Source of the DNA: an uncultured Polaribacter sp.
GTDB lineage: Bacteria; Bacteroidota; Bacteroidia; Flavobacteriales; Flavobacteriaceae
Length of the DNA stretch: 64,000 bases
Direction of reading: 5' to 3'
NCBI RefSeq assembly: GCF_947496195.1
Contig: NZ_CANMBY010000001.1
Span: forward strand, 682,001 to 746,000
The notes under the pieces were generated by a model, which saw nothing but the letters and a program-made list of their open reading frames with translations, was not told the DNA's origin and did no database searches. Shown here piece after piece: positions 33,001 through 41,143 of the stretch. Position numbers and translations under genes: made by a program. Position 1 is the stretch's first letter; every line of letters starts with the position of its first letter.

Positions 33001-33535
33001 CTTGTAAATCTTCTGCAAATTCTTTTAACTTTTGAAGTGGGTAATCCCCAGAAATATTAATATTTAAAAACGGAATTTCCTCAGATAAATTTAAATCAAA
33101 AGCATTAGGGTCTACTTTTGCACCATTAAAAGTAGGCCAGTCTTCAGAAGCTTTTTCTGTATCTAATTTATCTTTTACACGTTGTTTGGCAACTTCAACA
33201 TTCATGTCATCATCAAATTCTACAATAATCATAGAATAATCTTCTTGAGATGTTGAGGTGATTTCTACAACACCACTTAAACCTTTTAATTGGTCTTCTA
33301 ATGGATCTGTAATTAGTTTCTCTATATCTTCTGCAGTGTTACCAGGGTAAAGTGTACTAATGTATATTTTAGTTTCTTTTATTTCTGGAAAATCTTCTCT
33401 AGGCATACTAAAATAGGCAGATATACCAAGAACAAGAATTAAGAATATAGCAACATACATAGTGGTTTTGTTGTTAATTGCCCACGATGAAAGTTTAAAT
33501 TCTTTATCTGTTTTTTTCTGTTGATTTTTTTTCAT
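30020..33535 (-). CDS. RND-family multidrug efflux permease (AcrB-like)
   Basis: At 1171 aa this inner-membrane proton-driven pump is longer than AcrB (about 1050). The extra length lies mainly after TM6, where two additional hydrophobic stretches occur (IITISAIVCGVGLFILIFGG and SVMVFTAIMLWVYRLIL). TM4 reads GMLVDNGIVVVENV: the first proton-relay Asp is kept but the second is Asn. TM10 reads GIVVNNGVVLLDY and lacks the AcrB lysine, a pattern seen in a separate AcrB-like subgroup. Adaptor and outer-membrane genes lie directly upstream in the same operon. Confidence 0.95.
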   Translation of the reverse strand: MKKNQQKKTDKEFKLSSWAINNKTTMYVAIFLILVLGISAYFSMPREDFPEIKETKIYISTLYPGNTAEDIEKLITDPLEDQLKGLSGVVEITSTSQEDYSMIIVEFDDDMNVEVAKQRVKDKLDTEKASEDWPTFNGAKVDPNAFDLNLSEEIPFLNINISGDYPLQKLKEFAEDLQDEIEDLSEVKQADIRGVQDKEVEVAVDIYKMMAMQVSFDDITSAIQRGNVTSSAGNLISSGQRRTIRILGEIEDPSDLKDFVVKSEKGNSIYLKDIATISFREKDKTTFARKEGKPVVMLDVKKRAGKNMVAAAEEIKTIVNKAINERFPPDLEVVITNDLSDKTIGQVDDLVNNIIFGIILVVTVLMFFLGFKNALFVGFAIPMSMFMSLAILGALGYTLNTMILFGLIMGLGMLVDNGIVVVENVYRLMDEEGLTRIEAAKKGIGEIAYPIIISTVTTVAAFVPLGLWPGLFGQFMIYFPITLSVVLGSSLVVAIFFNSVLVSQFMTTEDKDMPLKRIITISAIVCGVGLFILIFGGEYRGLGSVMVFTAIMLWVYRLILRKAANYFQRNTLVWLENVYEKTLQGALKGWRPVVITIGTFLLLFAAFGGFGWSVGTQRTKIEFFPDNKPNQVVVYIEYPQGTDIYETNKITKEIEQRVYGILNQEMYMDGDHNFMVESSVSQVGEGAGNPNTDGGSSAEMPHKGKITASMRQYKYRRGLDSEKLRQKVQEGLTGIYPGVLISVEKDANGPPTGAPINIELEGDDYEELIATAEKMRAYVNSRNIAEVDELKIDVNKDKPSMRVVVDRQKAGELGVSTGQVGQQLRNAIFGAKAGIYKEDGDDYDINVRFKEDIRYNKNAIFNQKITFRDMASGQVRAIPISAIATQSNSSGFSAIKHRDTKRVVTVYSQLAPGYVDAAAAVNKIKEEMKNFKELPSGIQIDYTGQLEEQNKQQAFLMGAFFKGLALIFFILIFQFNSVSKPGIIMIAIFLSFIGVFGGIVITGSSFVIMMTMMGIISLAGIVVNNGVVLLDYTQLLIDRKKEELDLDDNAYLPKKYLLENVVKAGKARLRPVLLTAITTILGLIPLAIGLNIDFFSLFSEFDPKIYMGGDNVIFWGPLAWTVIYGLFVATFLTLIVVPILFYLITRFKMWLFKKLGKTNAEAPIQIQEIGG

Positions 33536-33546
33536 CTTACGTTTAA

Positions 33547-34716
33547 TTAAGATTTAGATATTTTAACTTCTTGTCCGTTTTTTACGCTTCTAGCACCTGC
33601 TTCAATTAACACATCTCCAGAAGTTACACCTTCTAAAATTTCGATAACATCACCTTGAGTTTTTCCTGTTTTTACTACAGTTTGTGTAGCAATTCCTTTA
33701 TCATTATTCAAGTTTTTGATTACATATACATATTGTTCTCCATTTGCATTTTCAGAGATAATACTTTGCGGAATTAAAATAGCTTCTGCATTTGTATAAT
33801 CGTTTATTTTAAGTTTAGCAGTTAAATTAGGCTTAATGCTTCTGTCGTTATTTGGTACACCAACCTCTATCTTAAAAGTTCTATTAGCAGGATTTATAAA
33901 ATTACCTGTTTGTCTAACTTTAGTTTCTAAACTTTTACCTAACACAGGGAAGTCTATTTCTACATATTTACCAATTGTAACATCTGTAATATAACTTTCT
34001 GGAATATCAGCCTCTATAAACATATTGCTTAGGTTTACTATTCTAAAAATTTCTGCACCTGGCCCAGGAGCAACAACAGTACCTTGATCTTTAATAACAT
34101 CATCGATAACACCAGAAAAAGGAGCTCTAATTGTAAACTTATCTATTTGCTTTTTTAGTTGCGCTAATTGGTTTTTACTCGCTTCATAATTGGTTTTAGT
34201 TTGTAAATACTGAATTTCTGAACCAATTTTTTCATCCCACAATCTTTTTTGACGTTCAAAAGTTGTTTTAGCTAAAGCAGTAGTTGCTTCTAATTGAGCA
34301 ACTTGTTGTTCTAAACCACCATTATCTATTCTTCCTAAAGCTTGACCTTTTGAAACTTTTTGACCTTCTTTAACAAAAACCTTTTCTAAAGTACCTGCAA
34401 CTTCTGGATAAATTAAAACATTTTGTTTTGTAGTTACATTTCCTTGTAGCTCTAAAAAATGTGTGAATACTTCATTTTTAAGTTTTATAGCTGTTACTAA
34501 AGGCACTCTTTTTAAAGTGTCTAATATTTCGATTTCTGTATTTAATAACTTAATTTCTGCAGAAATTTGTTGCATTTTATTATCTAGTTCAGATTTTTTT
34601 GCACGAATTTGAGCTAAATCTTTACTGGCGATAACATCACTTAAAGATTGTTCTTTTTGACCTCCACAAGAAGATAAAACAAGAATAATGGCGAATATTG
34701 AATATATTTTTTTCAT
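33547..34716 (-). CDS. RND efflux periplasmic adaptor (membrane fusion lipoprotein)
   Basis: A lipoprotein signal (FAIILVLSSCGG) anchors the protein in the periplasmic face of the inner membrane. A coiled coil (about residues 25-65 and 135-185; QQISAEIKLLNTEIEILDTL) is flanked by a lipoyl half-motif (VLIYPEVAGTLEKVFVKEGQKVSKGQALGRID) and its partner (FTIRAPFSGVIDDVIKDQGTVVAPG). The beta-barrel and membrane-proximal domains follow. It bridges the RND pump and the TolC-like channel. It ends 11 bp before the permease gene. Confidence 0.95.
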   Translation of the reverse strand: MKKIYSIFAIILVLSSCGGQKEQSLSDVIASKDLAQIRAKKSELDNKMQQISAEIKLLNTEIEILDTLKRVPLVTAIKLKNEVFTHFLELQGNVTTKQNVLIYPEVAGTLEKVFVKEGQKVSKGQALGRIDNGGLEQQVAQLEATTALAKTTFERQKRLWDEKIGSEIQYLQTKTNYEASKNQLAQLKKQIDKFTIRAPFSGVIDDVIKDQGTVVAPGPGAEIFRIVNLSNMFIEADIPESYITDVTIGKYVEIDFPVLGKSLETKVRQTGNFINPANRTFKIEVGVPNNDRSIKPNLTAKLKINDYTNAEAILIPQSIISENANGEQYVYVIKNLNNDKGIATQTVVKTGKTQGDVIEILEGVTSGDVLIEAGARSVKNGQEVKISKS

Positions 34717-34727
34717 TGCTGATTAGT

Positions 34728-36059
34728 TTATTTAATTGGAATATTTAATGCGTTTTCTAAAGCTGCTTTTTTAGCAATTACATCTAACATAGATTGCAAA
34801 TAATTTTGTTGCTGGCTGTATAATTGATTTTGTGCTTGTAATAAATCGAAACTAGAAGAAAGACCTTCGAAAAATTTAATACGTTGTTTCTTTTCTATTC
34901 GTTCAGCAAGGTCTACGTTTTTCTTTGCTGTTTGATAACTTTCTACACTAAATTGATAATCATTTTTAGCACTTTCTACTTGTAATTTAAGTTTCTGTTT
35001 AGTTTCTTCTAAACGAATATCAGAATTTTCTAAGTCAATTTTAGCTTGTGCAGTTTTTGCTTTTCTACCAAAACTACTAAAAATAGGCACGTTTAAACTT
35101 ACACCTAAAAGTGAAGATTGAAACCAACGTTGATCGCTATCAAAAAAAGTAAACTCGTTAGAAAAAGCTTGCGTACCGTAATTAACGAATGCATTTAAAG
35201 TAGGTAAATTTTTACTCTTTTCTAGTTTTACCATTAAACGCTTTGTTTCTCTATCATTTTCTGCAATTTTATAGTCTATATGATTGTCTACCATAAAACT
35301 TTTTGAAATAAGATTTAGATTGATATTTTGTTCTGCAAGAGAATCTAGAGTATCTGTTAAAACTAAATTAACTTCAATTGGGTTTCCTAAAGCAAGGTTT
35401 AAAAATCGATAAGCTATAGTTTCTAATCTTTTAAAATTATTTAATTGATTTTTTAAACTACTTAAAGTAATTTCTAACTGTTCTACATCTTCTTCTTCAT
35501 TTAAACCATTTTCGAATATTTTTTTAGCATCATTATAATTTTTTTGAAGAATTTTAATGTTGCTTTCTAAAACTGTAATTGTACTTTCTGTAAGTAATAC
35601 ATTACCATAAGCATTTATTACAGCTTCTCTTGTTATATATTCTGTTTTTTGTTGTGCTTGTTCAGATATTTTTAAAAATGTTTTAGAAGCTTGTAAACCT
35701 ACAAGATAAGAACCATCAAATAACAATTGCCTTAGAGTTACAGCAACATTCATGTTTTGTTTTGTACCAAAAACAAACTCTTCATTTACTCCATCACCAT
35801 TTATATCTGCTACAGTAATAGGTTGTTTTAAAAAGTTTTGATAATCTACAGCTCCATTTATTTGAGGTAAACCAATTGTTGTAGTTTCCCAAACTTTTTT
35901 CTTTGCAGATTCTATATCATTAATGGCAACTTTTGCGTTGTAACTATTTTCTAAAGCAAATTCTATTGCTTGCCTTAAAGATAGCTGCATGGTTTTTTCT
36001 TGAGCATTAGTATTCATTACAAATGCAAACAGAAAAAAGAGAAAGCCTATTTTTTTCAT
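34728..36059 (-). CDS. TolC-family outer membrane efflux protein
   Basis: A signal peptide (MKKIGFLFFLFAFVMNTNAQ) leads into two TolC-type repeats: LSLRQAIEFALENSYNAKVAINDIESAKKKVWETTTIGLPQINGAVDY at the start and IRLEETKQKLKLQVESAKNDYQFSVESYQTAKKNVDLAERIEKKQRIKFFEGL in the second half, both spread over several helices. The 443-aa length is normal for a trimeric outer membrane channel. It lies 9 bp after tetR and 11 bp before the adaptor gene. Confidence 0.94.
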   Translation of the reverse strand: MKKIGFLFFLFAFVMNTNAQEKTMQLSLRQAIEFALENSYNAKVAINDIESAKKKVWETTTIGLPQINGAVDYQNFLKQPITVADINGDGVNEEFVFGTKQNMNVAVTLRQLLFDGSYLVGLQASKTFLKISEQAQQKTEYITREAVINAYGNVLLTESTITVLESNIKILQKNYNDAKKIFENGLNEEEDVEQLEITLSSLKNQLNNFKRLETIAYRFLNLALGNPIEVNLVLTDTLDSLAEQNINLNLISKSFMVDNHIDYKIAENDRETKRLMVKLEKSKNLPTLNAFVNYGTQAFSNEFTFFDSDQRWFQSSLLGVSLNVPIFSSFGRKAKTAQAKIDLENSDIRLEETKQKLKLQVESAKNDYQFSVESYQTAKKNVDLAERIEKKQRIKFFEGLSSSFDLLQAQNQLYSQQQNYLQSMLDVIAKKAALENALNIPIK

Positions 36060-36068
36060 ATTATAATT

Positions 36069-36665
36069 CTATTTTTCAAGTTGATTTTCTAATTGTTTTA
36101 TTCCTTTTGCTGTACAGATTCCTCTTAAATGATATTCGTAATAAAAGTTAAGAAGTGTTTTCATTGAATAATTTTTAAGCGGAAACATATCATTATCTTT
36201 TATGCCTGTAAGACCGTTAAAATATATTCTAGAGATAAATTCTAAATCTATATTTGGTCTATACAATCCTAATTCAATTCCTTTTTTTAAATTATCAATA
36301 ACACATTCTTGCATTACTTCGAATTGTTTTTTCTTTAAAGACAAAAAAATCTTTGGGTAGTATTTTTGTAGTTGATATTGAGGAGAAGATTTTTCGTCTT
36401 TTAAATGCTCCATCACAAATCTTTTTATTGAAAAAAGCTCATCAATAGGATTCATATTTAAATGACATATATGGTCTATTCCACAAGAAATTGAATCGAA
36501 AACATGATTGGTAACAGCATTTACCAAATCTGTTTTGTTATTAAAATATTTATAAATCGTTTTTTTAGAAACACCAAGAGCACTTGCTATTTCGTCCATA
36601 GTAACGCTTTTAAATCCAAGATTTAAAAACAACTCAGTTGATTTTTCTACTATTTTTTGTTCCAT
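36069..36665 (-). CDS. TetR/AcrR-family repressor of the efflux operon
   Basis: The N-terminal helix-turn-helix is SVTMDEIASALGVSKKTIYKYFNNKTDLV, typical of TetR/AcrR. The C-terminal about 140 residues form the ligand-binding and dimer domain. It is the first gene of the tolC-mfp-rnd operon, so it probably represses its own transcript until a pump substrate binds. I prefer ATG 36665 (198 aa, MEQKIVEKS) to 36686. A 13-7-13 palindrome centred on a -7 box (36691-36723) lies just upstream and is the likely operator. Confidence 0.92.
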   Translation of the reverse strand: MEQKIVEKSTELFLNLGFKSVTMDEIASALGVSKKTIYKYFNNKTDLVNAVTNHVFDSISCGIDHICHLNMNPIDELFSIKRFVMEHLKDEKSSPQYQLQKYYPKIFLSLKKKQFEVMQECVIDNLKKGIELGLYRPNIDLEFISRIYFNGLTGIKDNDMFPLKNYSMKTLLNFYYEYHLRGICTAKGIKQLENQLEK

Positions 36666-36690
36666 AATTTGAATGCAAAAATACAAATGG

Positions 36691-36723
36691 AAACTTTAGA
36701 AACAAAAATAGTTTCCAAAGTTT
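36691..36723 (-). promoter_or_regulatory. TetR operator palindrome with the -7 box in its centre
   Basis: On the plus strand AAACTTTAGAAAC (36691-36703) and GTTTCCAAAGTTT (36711-36723) are 13-bp inverted arms with one mismatch, separated by AAAAATA. On the minus strand the spacer plus the next base reads TATTTTTG, a perfect TAnnTTTG box, about 38 bp from the tetR ATG. A second TATTTTTG at 36676-36683 is too close to the ATG to be the main promoter. Confidence 0.75.
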
Positions 36724-36792
36724 TAAAGATTTTTTAACATTTACTTAAAAAAGAAGCATTTCTTTACATTATTTTTACAAAAAATTTCAGTT

Positions 36793-37764
36793 TTGGATAT
36801 TTTACATTATCAAAAAGAGTTTCTTTCTTATTTAGAATCAAAAGAATGGGTTCGTGAACCAAAAAATTTATACGAACCAATTGATTATATTTTGCAATTA
36901 GGAGGTAAGCGCATGCGTCCTATTTTAACACTCATGGCTGCAGATATTTTTTCTGGAGAATTTAAGAAAGCATTACCAGCTGCTTTAGCTGTTGAGGTTT
37001 TTCATAATTTTACTTTAGTGCATGATGATATAATGGATGATGCACCTTTAAGAAGAGGTAAAGAAACGGTTCATGAAAAGTGGGATACTAGCACAGGTAT
37101 TTTATCTGGAGATGCTATGCTAATTTTAGCATATCAATATTTTGAAAACTACGAACCAGAGGTTTTTCAAAAATTAGCAAAGCTATTTAGTAAAACAGCT
37201 CTTGAGGTTTGCGATGGCCAACAGTTAGATGTTGATTTTGAAACTAGAAAAAATGTAAGTATTGATGAATACATGAATATGATTCGTTTAAAAACATCTG
37301 TATTGGTTGCAGCAGCTTTAAAAATGGGTGCTATTGTTGCAAAGACTAATGATGAAAATGCAGATTTAATTTACGATTTTGGATTAAACCTAGGTTTGGC
37401 GTTTCAATTACAAGATGATTATTTAGATACTTTTGGAGACCCAGAGACTTTTGGCAAACAAGTAGGTGGAGATATTATAGAAAACAAGAAAACATTTTTA
37501 TATTTAAAAGCTTTAGAAGTTGCAGATAAAGAAACTGCTAAAAAATTAAAGTATTTCTATAAAAGAAAACGAAAAGACAATACTATTAAAGTAACAGAGG
37601 TTACTCGTATTTTTCAAATATTTGATATACCTTTATTAATATCAGAAGAAATAAAGAGTTATACACAAAAAGCTTTTGATACTTTAGATAGAATGAGCAT
37701 TAGTCAAGAAAATAAAGATAAATTAAAAAACTTTGGTACTTGGTTAATGAATAGAACAGTTTAA
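36793..37764 (+). CDS. Polyprenyl synthase (trans-isoprenyl diphosphate synthase)
   Basis: The 323-aa enzyme joins isopentenyl diphosphate to allylic diphosphates. The first Asp-rich motif is LVHDDIMDDAPLRRGKETVH and the second is LQDDYLDTFGDPETFGKQVGGDI; GGKRMRPIL contributes the N-terminal Lys-Arg. Small residues upstream of the first motif (EVFHNFTLVHDD) are compatible with geranyl/geranylgeranyl or longer products, which I cannot fix from sequence. The start codon is TTG (LDILHYQ in raw translation, read as Met). It is divergent from the tetR operon. Confidence 0.92.
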   Translation: MDILHYQKEFLSYLESKEWVREPKNLYEPIDYILQLGGKRMRPILTLMAADIFSGEFKKALPAALAVEVFHNFTLVHDDIMDDAPLRRGKETVHEKWDTSTGILSGDAMLILAYQYFENYEPEVFQKLAKLFSKTALEVCDGQQLDVDFETRKNVSIDEYMNMIRLKTSVLVAAALKMGAIVAKTNDENADLIYDFGLNLGLAFQLQDDYLDTFGDPETFGKQVGGDIIENKKTFLYLKALEVADKETAKKLKYFYKRKRKDNTIKVTEVTRIFQIFDIPLLISEEIKSYTQKAFDTLDRMSISQENKDKLKNFGTWLMNRTV

Positions 37765-37828
37765 TTATTCTTTAAATTAATTTGCAAATAATTTAAAATA
37801 AATAGTACATTTGCAAACCAAAATTATA
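37765..37828 (+). promoter_or_regulatory. Complete promoter (TTTG-N21-TACATTTG) of the tRNA gene
   Basis: TTTG at 37781-37784 and TACATTTG at 37806-37813 are separated by 21 bp. This is the clearest -33/-7 pair in the window. It lies 15 bp upstream of the mature tRNA 5' end. Confidence 0.8.
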
Positions 37829-37902
37829 GGTCCTATAGCTCAGTTGGTTAGAGCACCTGACTCATAATCAGGTGGTCCATGGTTCGAGTCCATGTGGGAC
37901 CA
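37829..37902 (+). tRNA. tRNA with CAT anticodon (elongator Met or Ile2)
   Basis: The 74-nt cloverleaf has acceptor stem GGTCCTA/TGGGACC (one G-T pair), D-arm AGCTCAGTTGGTTAGAGC, anticodon stem-loop CCTGACTCATAATCAGG with anticodon CAT, and T-arm ending in GGTTCGAGTCC. The CCA end is not encoded. The anticodon stem lacks the three G-C pairs of initiator tRNA, so it is not fMet. CAT may mean elongator methionine, or isoleucine after lysidine modification; I cannot decide which. Confidence 0.93.
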
Positions 37903-37907
37903 CAACT

Positions 37908-37953
37908 AAAAGCCTTAACTCTTATTTAAAATAAGTTGTTAAGGCTTTTTTTA
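37908..37953 (+). terminator. Terminator of the tRNA gene
   Basis: AAAAGCCTTAAC (37908-37919) pairs perfectly with GTTAAGGCTTTT (37938-37949), with an inner AT-rich stem and a long T run. The rest of the 356-bp gap up to 38120 holds no gene I can see; it is the leader of the sugar transporter. Confidence 0.9.
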
Positions 37954-38120
37954 GTTTCAAATTTATAAAAGCAGAACTAAACTTATCCAACAGGGTTTTT
38001 ATTTAAATTAACTTACAATCAGTGATATTTTATATATTTACATCTCATCAACTTATAAGGGAAGGGCACTTTTTTAAAAGTCATTTGAAGCTAAAATAAA
38101 TATAAATCAACACCAAATAT

Positions 38121-39443
38121 ATGTCAACAGATACACAAAAAAACAGCACTTTAGTACCTATTATCATTATTGCTGGTCTATTTTTTATATTTGGTTTTGT
38201 TACATGGATTAATGGAGCATTAATTCCTTTTATGAAAACCATAAACGAACTAACAGATGCTGAGTCTTATTTAGTAGCATCAGCATCTTACATATCATTT
38301 GTTGTCATGGCTTTACCTGCCTCATCTATCATCAATAAAATAGGGTATAGAAAAGGAATGTCATTAGGGTTAATAATCATGGCAATTGGTGCTTTGGTTT
38401 TTATACCTGCTGCAAACGCAAGAACATATTGGATGTTTTTAGCAGCAATATTTATACAAGGTGCAGGTATGACTTTATTACAAACAGCATCTAATCCTTA
38501 TATCACTATTTTAGGGCCTATAGAAAGTGCAGCAAAACGTATAGCAATAATGGGTATTGCTAATAAAGTAGCTGGTGCTTTAGGTTCTGTTATATTTGGT
38601 GCTATTCTTTTATCTGGTATAGATGAAATAAAAGATAAATTATCTAATGTAGATGCAGTTGAAAAAGCAGGCTTATTAAATACAATGGCTGATAGTGTTA
38701 TCACTCCTTACATAGCCATGGCTGTTGTCTTATTTATACTCGGAATTTTAATAAGAAAAGCACCTTTGCCACATGTAGAGGCTGCTCCAATAGAAGAATC
38801 TACTTCTAGTGAAAAAACAAAAAACAGTATTTTTCAATTTCCACATTTATGGTTAGGTGTATTAGCATTATTTGTCTATGTAGGTGTTGAGGTTGTTGCA
38901 GGAGACACCATTATTGCATATGGTATATCTTTAGAAATACCTGTAGAACAAGCTAAGTTTTTTACACTGTTTACATTGATGGCTATGGTTGCAACTTATG
39001 CATTAGGCGTATTTTTAATTCCAAAATATATTAGTCAAGCTTTTGCTTTAAAAGCGAGTGCTATTTTAGGTATTGCTTTATCTTTCTGTATTATTTTTAC
39101 TTCTGGGTATACCTCAGTTTTATTTGTTGCAGCATTAGGTATTGCAAATGCTTTGGTTTGGCCAGCTATTTGGCCATTGGCATTAACAGGATTAGGTAAA
39201 TTTACTAAAACAGCATCAGCTCTCTTAATTATGGCTATTTCTGGTGGTGCAATTATTCCTCCATTATATGGAGCTTTGGTAGACCATAAAAAAGAGAGTT
39301 TAATAGTAAGTGGTTTAAACGAAGCAACATCAATGGCAGAAGCTGCATCATTTGGTTATTGGATTTTACTACCTTGCTATTTAATTATTTTCTATTATGC
39401 TTTTTGGGGACATAAAGTAGGTTTAAAGAGTATAGATTCATAA
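38121..39443 (+). CDS. FucP-family sugar:H+ symporter (MFS)
   Basis: The 440-aa inner-membrane transporter has about 12 spans. The N-terminus (IIIIAGLFFIFGFVTWINGALIPFMK) and ASYISFVVMALPASSIINKIGYRKGMSLGL are FucP/GluP-type, as is QGAGMTLLQTASNPYITILGP. The family brings in L-fucose, glucose, galactose or N-acetylglucosamine with protons. The sugar is not deducible. It is convergent with a sodium:solute symporter gene, and no catabolic gene is adjacent. Confidence 0.9.
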   Translation: MSTDTQKNSTLVPIIIIAGLFFIFGFVTWINGALIPFMKTINELTDAESYLVASASYISFVVMALPASSIINKIGYRKGMSLGLIIMAIGALVFIPAANARTYWMFLAAIFIQGAGMTLLQTASNPYITILGPIESAAKRIAIMGIANKVAGALGSVIFGAILLSGIDEIKDKLSNVDAVEKAGLLNTMADSVITPYIAMAVVLFILGILIRKAPLPHVEAAPIEESTSSEKTKNSIFQFPHLWLGVLALFVYVGVEVVAGDTIIAYGISLEIPVEQAKFFTLFTLMAMVATYALGVFLIPKYISQAFALKASAILGIALSFCIIFTSGYTSVLFVAALGIANALVWPAIWPLALTGLGKFTKTASALLIMAISGGAIIPPLYGALVDHKKESLIVSGLNEATSMAEAASFGYWILLPCYLIIFYYAFWGHKVGLKSIDS

Positions 39444-39485
39444 TCAATATTAAAACTAAAGTAAAAGATAAAAAAAACAATTTTA

Positions 39486-41069
39486 TCAAGAAAAATAGAT
39501 ATAAATGCCAATTACTATTACACAGATAGCTATTCCTGTAATTTTAAGATACTTCCATGGTGTAATATCTACTTGTTTAGTGTAGGCTAACTCAAAAGCA
39601 ACTTCTCTTGGTTTTAACTTACCAATAATGAGCATTATTATAATGTTTAATGCAAATAATATAGCCATTACATGTAAAAAGTGAGGATAATTTTCTTCAC
39701 CTACCATTGGTTTTATAATAAACTGGCTTATAATGTATAAAACAGAACCAGAAATTACTCCGATTTTTGCTGCAAATGCAGGTACATACTTTGTTAAATA
39801 GCCTACAACAATAATGGTTAAAATAGGAATACTATAAATTCCGTTTGCTTCTTGAAGATATCCAAACAAACCATCAGAAGCATAAACCAACAAAGGAGCA
39901 ATACACATTGAAACTACAGCTAATACAATTCCGAATTTTTTACCAGCCCAAACTACTTGCGTTTCTGTAGCGTCTTTTTTAATATAAGATTGATAAATAT
40001 CTATACCAAACAGAGTTACAGAGCTATTTAAAGCAGAATTAAATGAACTTAGAATAGCACCAAACAAAACAGCTGCAAAAAAGCCCACTAAATAACTTGG
40101 TAAAACTTTAGTTACTAACATTGGGTAAGCCTCATCTGGGTTTTCTAAAGTTGTGCCAAACATATGAAATGCAATAATACCTGGAAGCACTACAATTAAA
40201 GGACCTAAAATTTTAATAAATGATGCTAATAATAATCCTTTTTGACCTTCTTTTAAATTTTTAGCACCTAATGCTCTCTGAATAATAGCTTGGTTTGTAC
40301 CCCAATAAAAAAGTTGCACCAACATCATTCCTGTAAAAATTGTTGCAAAAGGTATAGACGAGTCAGAACCACCTATAGCATTAAATTTTTCGGGATTAGC
40401 GTTAATCAAAGTAGAAACACCTTCAGAAACACTTCCATCACCAATAGCCATTAAACCAAAAAAAGGAATCATTAAACCACCAACTAATAAGCCAATAGCA
40501 TTTATTAAATCTGAAACAGCAACTGCTTTTAATCCTCCAAAAATCGCATAAATAGAACCTACAATTCCAATACCCCAAACAGTAATCCATAAGGCTGTGT
40601 TTTTAGAAACATCAAGCATTTCTGGCACATTAAACATAGAATTTATTGCTAAAGCACCAGAATATAATACAATAGGCAATAGTATAACAGCATAACCAGT
40701 TAAAAATAAACCAGATGTGATTGTCTTGGTCATTTTATCATACCTTTTCTCTAAAAATTGAGGAACAGTAGTAATACCACCTTTTAAATATCTGGGTAAT
40801 AAAAAAACAGCTGTAACTACCATAGCTATTGCAGCCAAGGTTTCCCAAGCCATAACTAAAATACCTTCTTTAAAAGCAGCACCATTTAATCCTACAATTT
40901 GTTCTGTAGATAGGTTTGTAAGTAAAAGGGAACCTGCAATTACAACTCCTGTTAAACTTCTGCCTCCAAGAAAATAACCATCAGATGATTTTTCGTCTGT
41001 ATTTTTAGTTTTTAGGTAAGATATAATCGCAACTAGTGCTGTAAACCCTATAAATGTGATGATTTGCAT
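39486..41069 (-). CDS. Sodium:solute symporter (SSS family, SGLT-like)
   Basis: The 527-aa protein has about 14 hydrophobic segments. It shows the SSS core: GGRSLTGVVIAGSLLLTNLSTEQIVGLNGAAFKEG over residues about 35-70, then VYLF-like GGLKAVAVSDLINA and FYWGTNQAIIQRALGAKNLKEGQKGLL, the SGLT signature region (about 255-285). These carriers import sugars or similar solutes with sodium. The substrate is unknown; vSGLT-like galactose or glucose transport is plausible next to a FucP-type carrier. Confidence 0.9.
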   Translation of the reverse strand: MQIITFIGFTALVAIISYLKTKNTDEKSSDGYFLGGRSLTGVVIAGSLLLTNLSTEQIVGLNGAAFKEGILVMAWETLAAIAMVVTAVFLLPRYLKGGITTVPQFLEKRYDKMTKTITSGLFLTGYAVILLPIVLYSGALAINSMFNVPEMLDVSKNTALWITVWGIGIVGSIYAIFGGLKAVAVSDLINAIGLLVGGLMIPFFGLMAIGDGSVSEGVSTLINANPEKFNAIGGSDSSIPFATIFTGMMLVQLFYWGTNQAIIQRALGAKNLKEGQKGLLLASFIKILGPLIVVLPGIIAFHMFGTTLENPDEAYPMLVTKVLPSYLVGFFAAVLFGAILSSFNSALNSSVTLFGIDIYQSYIKKDATETQVVWAGKKFGIVLAVVSMCIAPLLVYASDGLFGYLQEANGIYSIPILTIIVVGYLTKYVPAFAAKIGVISGSVLYIISQFIIKPMVGEENYPHFLHVMAILFALNIIIMLIIGKLKPREVAFELAYTKQVDITPWKYLKITGIAICVIVIGIYIYFS

Positions 41070-41143
41070 GTTAGTCTCTTTTGTTAGTTAAAAAGGGATT
41101 CTAAAGTAAGTTTATAAATTTAAAACTTTGTAAAAAACTTTAA

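Noticed and set aside
37829-37902. Initiator tRNA-fMet
   Set aside because: The anticodon stem lacks the three consecutive G-C pairs of initiators, so it is an elongator Met or Ile2 tRNA.
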